Assembly (NCBI RefSeq): GCF_040802235.1
Contig: NC_133158.1
Location: 157,430,401 to 157,494,400 of the forward strand
Direction of reading: 5' to 3'
Origin: Manis javanica
Lineage: Eukaryota > Chordata > Mammalia > Pholidota > Manidae
Length of the DNA: 64,000 bases
The translations under genes were made by a program, and so were the position numbers. Shown in pieces: positions 24,780 to 35,539 of the stretch; position 1 is the first letter of the stretch; every line of letters starts with the position of its first letter. A model generated the notes under the pieces. It did no database searches and was not told the origin of the DNA. It worked only from the letters and a program-made list of their open reading frames with translations.

Positions 24780-26600
24780 TGCTGACATAATAACAGACAT
24801 ATAAATCAGTGGAACAGAATATAGAGCACAGAAATAAATCTACCCACATATGGACAATTAATTTACAATAAAGAAACCAAGAATACATAGCTGGCCCTTG
24901 GACTATGCAGGGGTTAGGAGTACTGACCCCCAATTACAGTAAAAAATACAGGTATAGCTTTTGACTCCCAAAAAACTTAACTAGTAGCCTATTGTTGATC
25001 TGAAGCTTTATGTAACATAAACAGTCCAATAATAACATGTTTTATGTGTTATATGCATTATATATTGTATTCTTACAATGAAGTAAGCTAGAGAACAGAA
25101 ACATTTTTTCAAATTGTTGCAAATCTCCAAAAATTTTTCCAATATATTTATTGAAAAAAAATCTATATGGGGACCCACACAGTTCAAATCTGTGTTGTTT
25201 AAGGGCCAACTGTGCAATGGGGAAAGGACAATCTAAAATAAGGGCTGTTGGGAAAACTGGGGAGCTACGTGCAAAAGAATGAAACTGGGTCACTATTTTA
25301 TAATGCACACCAAAGTTGATTGACGTGGATTAAAAACTTAAACTTGAGACTGTAAAATTTCTAGAAGAAAACAGATGGTAAGCTCTTTGACATTGGTCTT
25401 GGTGATGATTTCTGTTTTTTAACACCAAAAGCAAAGGCAACAACAAAAATAAGCAAGTCAGACTATATCAAACTAAAAGCTTCTGCACAGCAAAGGACAC
25501 CCTCAACAACATAAAAAGGCAAACTACTAAATGGGAGAAAATATTTGCAAATCATATATCTGATAAGGGGTTAATATCCAAAATATATAAGGAACTCATA
25601 CAACTTAATGTTAAAAACGAATCCAATTTAAAAATGGGCAGAGGATCTGAATAGACATTTTTCCAAAGATGACATACAGATGGCCAACAGGCACATGAAA
25701 AGATGTTCAACATCACTGGCCATCAGGAAAATGAAAATCAAAACCAAGATGAGATATCACCTCACACATGTTAGAATGGTTACTATCAAAAGACAAGAAA
25801 ATAACAAGTTTGGGTGAAGGTGTGGAGTAAAGGTAACCCTTATATACTGTTGGGGGGAATGTAAATTGGTGCAGCCACTATGCAAAATAGTATAGAGGTT
25901 CCCCTCAAAATTAAAAATAGCACTAGTGTATGATCCCGCAATTCCACTTCCAGTATTTATCCAAAGAAAACGAAAAACACAAAAAGACATATCTATATAT
26001 ACACCCCCATGTTCACTGTAGCATTATTTACAAGAGCCAAGGTATGGAAACAACTTAAATGTCCATCAATGCATTAACAGATAAGAAAATGTGATATATA
26101 TGAATATTATTCTGCCATAAAAAAGAATGAAATCTTGCCACTTGTGATAACATGGATGGGCCTTGAGGATGTTATGCTAAATGAAGTAAGTTGGAGAAAG
26201 ACAAGTACCATATGGTCTCATATGTGGAATCAAAAAATAAACAAAAGATGAGCACATAGACTAGATCGGTGGTTGGCGTGTGGTGGGAGGGATGCTAGTG
26301 AAAAGAGACAAAATGGATAAAGGGGTCAAAAGGTACAAACTTCCAGTTATAAATAAGCATGTACAACATGGTGATTATAGTAAATAATACTGTATTGCAT
26401 ACTTGAAAGTTGATAAGAGATCTTAGAAGGTCTCATCACAAGAGAAAAGAATTGCAACTATGCATTGTGATCAATGTTAATGAGATTTATGGTGGTGATC
26501 ATTTCACAATATATACAGATATTGAACATTGTGTTGTACACCTGAAACTAATATAATGTTGTTATCAATTACACATCAGTAAGAAAAGGAAAAGAAGCAA
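24780..26600 (+). mobile_element. 5'-truncated L1 interrupted by MER2
   Basis: It starts in the C-terminal half of ORF2 ('ataaatcagtggaacaga' near 24801), is split by MER2 at 24890-25212, then continues with 'caatggggaaaggaca' near 25215. Landmarks follow in order: 'aagcttctgcacagcaaa' near 25478, 'gagatatcacctcaca' near 25750 and 'ccatgttcactgtagc' near 26008. The 3' UTR ends near 26600 after 'ctgaaactaatataatg'. It is coding-dead. Confidence 0.85.
24890..25212 (+). mobile_element. MER2 DNA transposon (Tigger group), near full length
   Basis: Non-autonomous Tc1/mariner-Tigger element. Its left end 'ctggcccttggactatgc' and right end 'tttaagggccaactg' are inverted terminal repeats. The interior has the family phrases 'gacccccaattacag', 'cttttgactccc', 'cttaactagtagcctattg' and 'attcttacaatgaagtaag'. 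It is inserted into the surrounding L1, so it is younger than that L1. Confidence 0.85.
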
Positions 26601-27179
26601 AAGGTAAAAATTAAAAATCATGTACTTACATTTTGTCTTTCATTTGTGTACAGAAAAACAGGAGTAATGGTTCTGGACTACAGAACTCTCTGTCTGGGTG
26701 GCCTAGCAACTTCCTTCACTGTCTCTAGGCAGACAGTCCTGGCTTTTCCCAGCACATCATTAAGAAACCGGAACCGCAGTTTCAGGTATCTAGTCCCCTG
26801 AGCAAGGTCAGTGTTGTGCTCTCTCCATTAAAAAGAGAAAGAGCATTTCTACCAACACCCAGCCCCATGGTCTAAACACATCTCTCTAGGAAATTGCAAA
26901 AACAGGGAACTCATGCCTTTGATGAAATTCAGTACATGATGCTTGCTGCTATGGGACTGAACCTTTGCAACAGAGCCCTTATTAAGTCATTATGGGATAA
27001 AGAGGGCAGGAATTACTCATCTCCTTTTACTAGTGAGAAACATGATGTCAGATAAATGAAATACCGAAGGTCACAAATCTAGTGATCAGCATTGAGGTGG
27101 CACTTGACTTACCTATTCCAAGATAAGTCATCACTGAAGTAGGCTTCCAAATAAAATAATTCACATATTACTCTAGGCC
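26601..27179. other. Intergenic DNA, nothing recognised
   Basis: No exon, RNA gene or assignable repeat was seen in this stretch. Confidence 0.4.
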
Positions 27180-27410
27180 ATATCCTCTCACAAACACTTT
27201 ACATTTACTGACATATTTAATCTTACCAGAAACCACTAGGACAGGTACTATATTATATCCTCTTTATGGTGGAAGAAACTGAGGCAAAGGAAATTTGGTG
27301 ATTTCTTCAAGGTAATCTTATTATTCATAAGTTACAAAGATGGAGTTCAAATCTAGGTGATCTAGGCCCAAAGTCCAGGTTCTTACTTTCTAGCTGTATT
27401 TAAACTTACG
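27180..27410 (+). mobile_element. MIR-type SINE fragment
   Basis: The phrases 'ctgacatatttaatctta' near 27209, 'ggacaggtactatattat' near 27239, 'gaagaaactgaggcaaagg' near 27273 and 'gttcaaatctaggtgatct' near 27345 follow the MIR consensus order. Divergence is high, as usual for this ancient SINE. Confidence 0.68.
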
Positions 27411-27974
27411 TCTGCTAGCTCTGGGAACCCCTTCCCAGTGGTGGGAGAGCTGCCTGAGTATGCCTGTTCCCAGATCACATAACCACTTTGTCCTAAGGAA
27501 AGGGAACAGAAGGTCAGGGTGGTGTGAGGGCGATCTAGGATGCCTTTACCCCAAGGAGTTTTTGTATTTCTAAGGTTCTATTTGTAATTAGTTGAAAGGT
27601 AGACTATATACATTTAAAAAAAATTCACTTGTAAAACTGTACCTAGCATTCCTAATTCCTTTTGCACAAGAGAAAAAAAAATCTGTTCATGAAAACTAAT
27701 AAACACAGAATTGAGTCAGTTTAAAGGAAAAATAATTTCATTATTAAAAATTCACTTTACCTATCAAAGTAAAATACTTCAATCAAAAATATGATAAGAA
27801 ACTGTAGTTGGAAAAATTTTGTTGAAATCTATTCACAGGTCAGCATGGAAAAGAAAGGTAAAAGCCTTAGGTAACCCCTCTGCAATTGGACACTATTATA
27901 TTACCTGCTTCTGGAAACTGTACATTCTACGATGACCCATTTTATCTAGAGGTTACTACAGAGGCAACCAGACT

Positions 27975-28155
27975 TTTACAAGATGACCACCCCTTCTCTC
28001 CACAGTCATTTGGTTCAGGGACCATTTCCTGCCATGTGAACTCAAAAGCAGCAAAGTCCAGCCTATAATTAGAATACAAATACAGAGAGGCAGAGGAAAA
28101 AGATGGAGAGAGCAGATACACTGGTTCACCAAAACACTACAGCTAGAAGCAGCAC
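27975..28155 (+). repeat. Unidentified repeat, inverted partner of 5215-5395
   Basis: It is highly similar to the reverse complement of 5215-5395, including GGTTCAGGGACCATTTCC and the block ending GGTTCACCAAAACACTA. The ORF beginning ATG 27886 runs into it and stops at a TAA near 28066, where the other copy has a sense codon. Family unknown. Confidence 0.7.
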
Positions 28156-28159
28156 ATAA

Positions 28160-28290
28160 TTTCTGGTCCTTAGATCAGAACAATTTAATCAGAGTTTCTG
28201 TGTGGGGAGTCTGGATTTTTAAAAGATCTCTCCAGACTGAAAGGCAGCCAGCTTTAAGAATCATGGTTCTAGACAGATGCTGAAGCTCAA
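28160..28290 (+). mobile_element. Possible MER5-type hAT fragment
   Basis: 'agagtttctgtgtgggg' near 28191, 'ctggatttttaaaagatct' near 28211 and 'aagaatcatggttctaga' near 28256 are spaced as in MER5A-like elements. The match is weak. Confidence 0.35.
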
Positions 28291-31200
28291 AGGCATCTCT
28301 CATCTGGAGCTTGGAAGACAGTCCAATATCCGTCCCATAAATGACTCCTAACTAATATAGTTTCTCTGGCAAAATTTTAGAACATATCAGGAGTGCTGCA
28401 AAGAAAGATAGCAAAGCAAACTGCAAATAGATACCATTTTAATTATTTTGTTCAAAAGGAAATTTATCTTAGACCTACAGTGTGATTCTTCTGACTAGTG
28501 TGATTCATTTTGGCCCTTTAAAAAACAAAAGACCTTGTAGTCTTATGTGGATATACAAAATAAATACAACTAAATTGGTTTAATAGAAGTCTGAGTTTTA
28601 GACCCAAGATATGCTAAACCTCATTCTATAAAAGAAGTTGCTTGAATTCAGTATGTAAATTAATAACAGAGTTTTAACAACCCCCCCACACATTTTTTTT
28701 TTTTACCATATGTGGCTATGAGAGCAAATAAGTAGTTAGGGAAAGTGTTATACTACTTTTTAGCCTACATTTTATCTGCTTTTTAATTAATTACCCATAG
28801 TGTCTTAGAAATAATGTTAAATGAAGAGAGAGGGAACCAAGAGGGGAAGAAAAAGAGAAAACAAACATTTTCTTTGGCCCTTATTAGCTGCTGAGAAATC
28901 AGCTTCAGATTATTCTATGAGGAGTCCAGATTTGTCAAGGTTCCATACCTTTCCAAAATGTATTCACAATACTATTTTATCTGACTCAAGGTAGTCACAT
29001 ATATTACCTGATCCAAAAGATTTAATCGCAAAATGTCTGTATACCTCTTCATTCAAATATATTTGCAGTATGCGGGATTCTGTTCATCTTATCCTCATTT
29101 GCATCGTCCTTGTCACCCTGTTATTTTTCAGGTCTGAAGTGTTTTTTTTTCTCATGCCCTCAGAGCATTTGTCTCCTGCAATTTCAACACAGAAGAAAAC
29201 TCCAGACCTTTCCCCCAACAATTTACTTCTGCTTTCTCCATGAGTATTTCCCAGGCATCTCTCCAGAGACCAGTGCCAACAGCTGCTTCCTCAGTGTGCT
29301 CAGTTTTCCCAGATGTTGATGAAAATGCTATTTTCATCAAATTTACCTGCTCTATATATGGGAACTAAGTGCACTCTCTTAGAGGAAATGAACTTTGGGA
29401 AAATGAACACCAGAAATTTACCTTAAAATGAACTTTTTCGTTTTTTGAAAAGAACCATCTTCCAAGTGATGATATTGTTAGATTTTCTTGAAACTTCTTT
29501 TGGCTTATTTTTTCTCTTCCAAGCCTACAGGCAAATTTTTATTTTTTTCACTCTTTAATGAGCTTCATATTTTTCTTCTGTCATTGTCTTTAGCTTTTCG
29601 ATATACACTGGAAGATTTAACTAGTTTTGACACAATTTCTTTGTATCTTATTTTTATAAGCTCCTTCGATTTAACTTGTTCCAGAATTCTCTATATCCAA
29701 AGTATGAAGGAAGAGTATTGCATCCCTCAGTTTCATTAAATATTACCTTTCTTCTGCTGCTGCTGAGGAAGAATTATAGCTTTATGTGTAAAGGGCATTT
29801 GCACATAGATCAGATTGGGTCTAAGTCCACCAATTTGCTTGGTCATGAAGATAACCATACAGGCATAGACAGTCAATCCAACATTCCTTTAACCCAAGTA
29901 AGAATAAATACTACCATGCCTCCATTCGTTAATGAGTTTGCTCATTTTTCTCCTGCCAACACAGAAACCAGTTACTTTCTTCTTTGAGGTCCTCTCTGAA
30001 CTTGTATTACTCCATCTGCATAATTTAATAACTTTCACTACAAATATGTTGTACCTTGAAATCGGTCGTGACAGTTAGCAATTCATTCTTGAAATAATGG
30101 TTGTTGTAAATTTTGTTTAGATTCTTTGATTTTTGTTGTAAATTTTGTTTAGAATCTTTGATTTTTTCTTAGCATTTCAATTCTCTTGAATCTGCTATAA
30201 AATAATAGCAAAGGAAATTTCTTCTCTCGGTTCCCAAGATTGTTTAGAACTCAGTAGTGGGGGATGTGTCATTGTACTTTTCTCATGAAACATTCTTTAG
30301 CACAGACCTCCTTAGCTTTTTGGTATTGCTATTATTTGGTTCCTAATGGCTATACTCCAAAATTAATCACACTTTTCCCTCTCTTTATTAACTCTGTCCT
30401 AATTTTGCAAGAGCTAAAATCTCTCTTTTGATGCAAGTTTAATGTGTCAGAAACTTAATAGGTTTCTGCAAGCCTTCATTTTCCAAGAGCAGGAGACGTA
30501 AACACTGACAGATGGAGAATTCTTTCATTGTAGTTAGACACTGTATTCACTGTTTTCAAACAGCCTAGAACTTGTCCAAGATTTGTAGACAAGTAATGTT
30601 TTAGTGTATTCTTCCACTAAAGAAAAGGTATTAAAAATTTTTGTAGAAATGATGAAAAGATAATCTAAACTTGTAAAACACAGAATCATTAAACTGGCAA
30701 GCTACACATGTCCAAAAGAGAAATGTCTTTTCAATGCTACTACTAAAAGCCTTCATTTGAGTAGCTACACAACTGTGAAATATTCATTAAGTATTTAGTC
30801 CACACTGTGCTGGGACAGTACTAATCCCTGCACGAAGATTTGAAGAAGTTGTCCTCATGGGGCTACAGACTTTTCTTTTTTAATCTTAACAAAGATTCTT
30901 TAAAACATGAGGGATGGCATCATTATGCCAATAATAGATAAGAATAAAAATTCATTGTCTTGTCTCGGGTCAAACTAGTAATTAAATCTCCATATTTTTC
31001 AGGACTTTTTCAATATATAAAAATACAGTTTTACTGTCATTTAAAAAATATCTTGATATCAAGATAAGAATAAACCAAGAAATAAAAGAACTAAATTTAT
31101 ACTCTGAATTAATATATCTTGATTAGTTATTTTGCAGCAATATCTTCTTCAAGCAAGATATTCATTGCTTCCTATTGGATTTATTCCTTTATTCTACAAT

Positions 31201-32090
31201 CTACTACCAGATATGTGTCATATACTGTGCTTGGCTTTATTCCAACTTCTTCCACAATAATAAAAAACCACCACAGACTTTCTGAAGCCCAGCTGGGTTC
31301 TCTTCCCATTAAACTCTTCTTTCCTTGTTCTCATCTCTTGGTACACCTGACAGTCACATTCCATCCCACCTAAGCTGAGTGTCATGAGCTCTGTTAGGCT
31401 TACATTTATGAAGCTGTAAATTGCCCTGCTTCTGGGACAATTGTCCACCGACTTCTCATGCATTAAGTAATACCTCCATTCTTTGGCCCAAAATAAATAT
31501 ATCATCTCACTGCCACTGTAGAATTATCACCCATGCACTCCAAAATCTCTTTCATACATTGTAATGAACATGTCAACATGCCAGCTGAAGACTTATTTTC
31601 ATAAAATTGAGTTCCATATTTACATTTTTTTTAACTGTTACTTTTTGCCTTCCAAGACATTCCAAGATTCATAAAGAAAGTACTGAATTTCCTCATTAGA
31701 ATGCTTTCTAAGCGCCTACTGCAATGCTATGGGTCTTGTAGACATGTAACATCTATTGCCAGATGAACTTCAGTATTCTCAGGCTAGTCTCTCTCACAAT
31801 GCTTTCCACTCCTAGATTACTCTCCTTTCTTTCTTCTCTACTCCCGCATGTGACAACATTGAGGTGTGGTTGAAAAATGGAAAGTAACAATTATTTTTCC
31901 TTCCACATGTCAAGAACCACTTTTTATCTTTTATTAGATTCTAGATATGTTGTACTCATCCTACAGCTTGGTATGTGGGTGGAAAAGTATTAACATGGAA
32001 GAGATGTGAACCTTGGAACTGGTAGTGAGAGTGAAAAGCCTCTGGGAAGATCAAGGTGCTGTGGTTACAGAGATTCTCTCTTTGACTGAA
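28291..32090. other. Intergenic DNA without recognised genes
   Basis: No spliced exon, RNA gene or clear repeat was seen over 3.8 kb. The open frames at 29110-29319, 29676-29987 and 31119-31373 contain no domain and lack splice signals. A 32-bp tandem pair lies at 30109-30172. Weak MIR/L2-like phrases occur near 30790-30870 ('cacactgtgctgggaca', 'gtcctcatggggctacag'). Confidence 0.4.
30109..30172 (+). repeat. Two-copy 32-bp tandem repeat
   Basis: The unit GTTGTAAATTTTGTTTAGA followed by TTCTTTGATTTTT occurs twice in direct succession with only small differences. It is probably a local replication-slippage duplication. Confidence 0.8.
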
Positions 32091-32099
32091 CTCTAGCCA

Positions 32100-32585
32100 G
32101 GCTTCTCCAGGTTCTCTTCTTGACTAGGCCTCAACCTTGGCCTCTAAAGACTTAAACAGCTCAGAGCCATATCCAGAGGATGACCCTATCCTGCTTTAAA
32201 AGGACCTGCCTAAGAGAACTCAAGGCTGCCCAAAGAATTCACTGTTTGTTCCAGTGAACGCCAAAGACAGTGCCCTGTCTTCCAGCAGCTGTGGGAGAGA
32301 TGGAACCTAATTTCAATAAGCACTGGTTACCAAACCCTGGGGGTTTCACAAGGACCAATACCTGCTTCCCACTTTTTTGTAATTTTCACTTATTTGATTC
32401 TACTGAGCCCCCACTAGCCCGCCTCCCTAGTTCCTCATACTCCTCTTAAAACACCCAGTCACCTCTCTACACCTTAGAGGTGTTAAGGTCATACTGAACT
32501 TTTTTCCCTATTGCAATAGTATATTAGTAATTAAAACCTGGTCTTACCATTTTAACTGTGTCTGACTTTGTTTACCTTTAACAGT
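32100..32585 (+). mobile_element. Candidate solo LTR of an old retrovirus-like element
   Basis: The segment has LTR-like order: a GC-richer body, 'aaccctgggggtttcac' near 32334, 'actagcccgcctccctag' near 32413, and 'ctcttaaaacaccc' near 32442. Then 'ctattgcaatagtatat' near 32509 precedes 'aattaaaacctggtctt' near 32531 and a T-rich end closing in CA. No internal retroviral region flanks it. Boundaries and family are uncertain. Confidence 0.45.
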
Positions 32586-33955
32586 GGGAGCAAGTGGGTC
32601 TGCCAGGGACTTACGCAGCAATTATTGTTTATGGAATGTACTCAGCCCAGAGCCTCCATAACTCAGATTTCCACAGGTATAAGACACATACTACTAAATC
32701 AGTTTTTGTTATTTGTGTTTTTTCACAGATTCAAAAAATTCTCTTTTAAGTTTGTGCATACTGATGCCACTATTCATCCTCACTTTGATGTCTAAGAAAC
32801 TGAAATATATGATTCATCACAGACATTTAAAATTATCTGATGAAATTATACCAGCATAGGTATTTGATATATTTCTATTTTTTTCATTCCATTAAGAGGT
32901 CCAAATGCTGGCTTTACTAACTTTCCAAATTCTGAGATCTAGCTGATAGTCTTACCCAGATAAATTCAGCTCTGAGCCTTCTACAACTTTGTTAGGTTTC
33001 TAGTTCTAGATTCTTCCTCTTTGCAAAATATCATATATAGTCAATTGAAACAATTGTTATCTTGTTCCCTGCTACACAGTAATATGTTTATATTGTACAC
33101 AGTATAATATTCAGAACATATATAGGTGAAATACGCAGTATGAAATTAAGCATTCCAGGCTCAACTTAAAATCTGAATGTAAAGACTATATTTAGAAAAG
33201 CAATCTGCAGAACAGAGTATCATTTCAGGAATATATAAACCCACATGTTACTCAGAGAGTAAATAAAGGATTAGGAGGAGACTGCCCAGGAAGTTGCCTG
33301 GGGAAGGCCTACACATGGAATGGATTTGTCAAATGAAGGACACAGTGAAAAAGTAGATGACAACTATGGTGAAATATAGCATTTGCTTTTCTGATTTATC
33401 ACTGATAAATTTCTATTACTTGATATAGTTACGATCTAGCTGAAATACCAAGGAAGACATGATGAATACTTTAAAGGGAAAAAGTGACTTACTGTGTTAT
33501 TCAAATAGTAAGCTTTCTCATATGACCCCCCAGAAACTTTCTGATTCAAAAAATTGAAAAAGAAAATGGAAGAAGAATAAGAATTATGGAAAAGTGAAAA
33601 AATGTTTCCACAGTTATCTTCAGACTAGACTTAGTTTTGACAAACTGCTCAGAAAGTACTTAGAAGTGATTTAAAACCAGTTTTTTATCCAAGTCTACTA
33701 AGAAGTACTGGAAAATTTCTGAAGCACATTACTTTGAACAAGGGTCACATTTTTAGCTTTCCCAGGGTAACTTACTTGCCTACCTTCATTTTTGTCCCAG
33801 GTGAACCAAGTTATGATAAAGCTGTGTTAAATGAATAGAGATGAATGCTGAAATTCACTTTGGATTTAAGCAGTTGCCATTATGTGGTACATGAATGAAT
33901 AAAAGATGAACGAAATTGTTAGGCAATATAACAGCATTTCATTCAATTATGAGAA
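32586..33955. other. Intergenic DNA, nothing recognised
   Basis: AT-rich sequence without gene, RNA or assignable repeat. Confidence 0.4.
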
Positions 33956-33959
33956 ACTT

Positions 33960-34405
33960 ACCCTATTAGTCAGGTTTCTCCAGAGAGACATTTATTATGA
34001 GTCACATAATTGTGAAAGCTTAGAAATCCTATGCCTACTGTCTGCAAGCTGGAGGCCCAGAAAATCTGGTGGTGTAATTCTGAGTACAAAGGCCAGAGCA
34101 CCAGGGGAGCTGATGGTGTAAATCCCTGTCCAAGGGCAGGAGAAGATTAGATGAGATGTCCGAGCTCAAGCAGTGAGGCAAGGAAAGGCACATTCCTCCT
34201 TCCTCTGTCTTTTGTTCTATTCAAGCCCTCAATAGATTGGATGATGCCCACCCACTCTGAGGAACAGAATTACTTTATTGAGTCTACCAATTCAAGTACT
34301 AATCTTATTCATAAACCCTTTCATAGACACATCCAGAAATATTTAATCTGGGGACCCCTAATCAAACTGACACATAAAATTAACCATCACACTTGCATTC
34401 ACACA
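33960..34405 (+). mobile_element. Ancient interspersed repeat, family not assigned
   Basis: It opens with 'tagtcaggtttctccagag' and closes with 'acacataaaattaaccatc'. In between are 'gctggaggcccag', 'tgttctattcaagccc' and 'gattggatgatgcccaccc' in the order seen in a widespread mammalian repeat. I cannot name the family with confidence. Confidence 0.55.
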
Positions 34406-34600
34406 TTTCATAAAAGATGTATGTACATAAGTATTCACTGCAGCATTTAGCTTTTAGTGAATGAAGCCTGCAGACTTCCATGTTAGCAATTAAAGCTCAT
34501 TGATTATTGTCTTAAAATATAATTGTAAAAGCATTACATTATTTGGGTTTCTGAAATGCCTTGTTATTTTTTGAAATACATGCCAGTGATAGAAAAACAA
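34406..34600. other. Short intergenic spacer
   Basis: No recognised feature. Confidence 0.4.
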
Positions 34601-34605
34601 TTTTA

Positions 34606-35535
34606 AGTCCATCAATTTATGAATGGATAAATGTGATATATCCATAAAATGGAATAGTCAACAATAAAAGATTTTATAACATATATGAACCTTGAAACCA
34701 TACTAAGTGAAAGAAACCAGTCAAAAAAGACCACATATTTTATAATTCCATTTATACAAAAAGTCCAGAATAGACAAGCTATCATATGACTCAACACCAA
34801 AAATACAAATAACCCAATTTAAGAATTGGCAGAGAACTTGAATAAACATTTTTCCAAAGAAGACATACAGATGACCAACAGGCACATGAAAAGATGCTCC
34901 ACATTATTAATCATCAGGGAAATGTTAATCAAAACCACAATGAGATACCACCTCACACCAGCCAGAATGGCTACCATCCAAAAAACAAGAAATAACAAGT
35001 TGGTGAGGATGTGGAGAAATGGGAACCCTCCTACACTGTTAGTGGAAATGTAAATTGGTGCAGCCACTGTGGAGAGCAGTTTGGAGGTTCCTCAAAAACT
35101 AAAAACAGAACTACAATATGACCCAGTAATTCTACTTCTAGGTATTTACCAAAAGAAAACAAAATCTGTGATTCAAAAAGATGTATGCACTCCCATACAT
35201 GCACTCTCATTATTTATAATAGTCGAGATAAGGAAACAACCAGTATCTGTCACTAAATGAATGGCTAAAGATGTGGTGCATATACACAATAGAATATTAT
35301 GCAACCATAAAAAAGGAAAGAAAACTTACCATTTGCAACAGGATGGATGGACCTGGAGGGTATCACGCTAAGTTTAATAAGCCAGGCAGAGAAAGACAAA
35401 TACCATATGATTTAACTTATATGTGCAATCTAAAAACAAAACAAAAAACAGCAGTAGTCTCAAAGACACAGAGAAGTGACTGTTACCATGGTGCGGGGGT
35501 TGGTGTGGGTGGGTGAAGACACAAGGGCTATAGGG
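34606..35535 (+). mobile_element. Two abutting 5'-truncated L1 fragments
   Basis: 34606-34780 is a late ORF2/3'-UTR fragment ('catcaatttatgaatgg' near 34609). From 34785 a second fragment starts earlier in ORF2 ('actcaacaccaaaaatac'), runs through 'gagataccacctcacacc' near 34942 and 'atggatggacctggaggg' near 35342, and reaches the 3' UTR near 35500. The order means two insertions or a rearrangement rather than one copy. No frame is intact. Confidence 0.75.
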
Positions 35536-35539
35536 GCTG

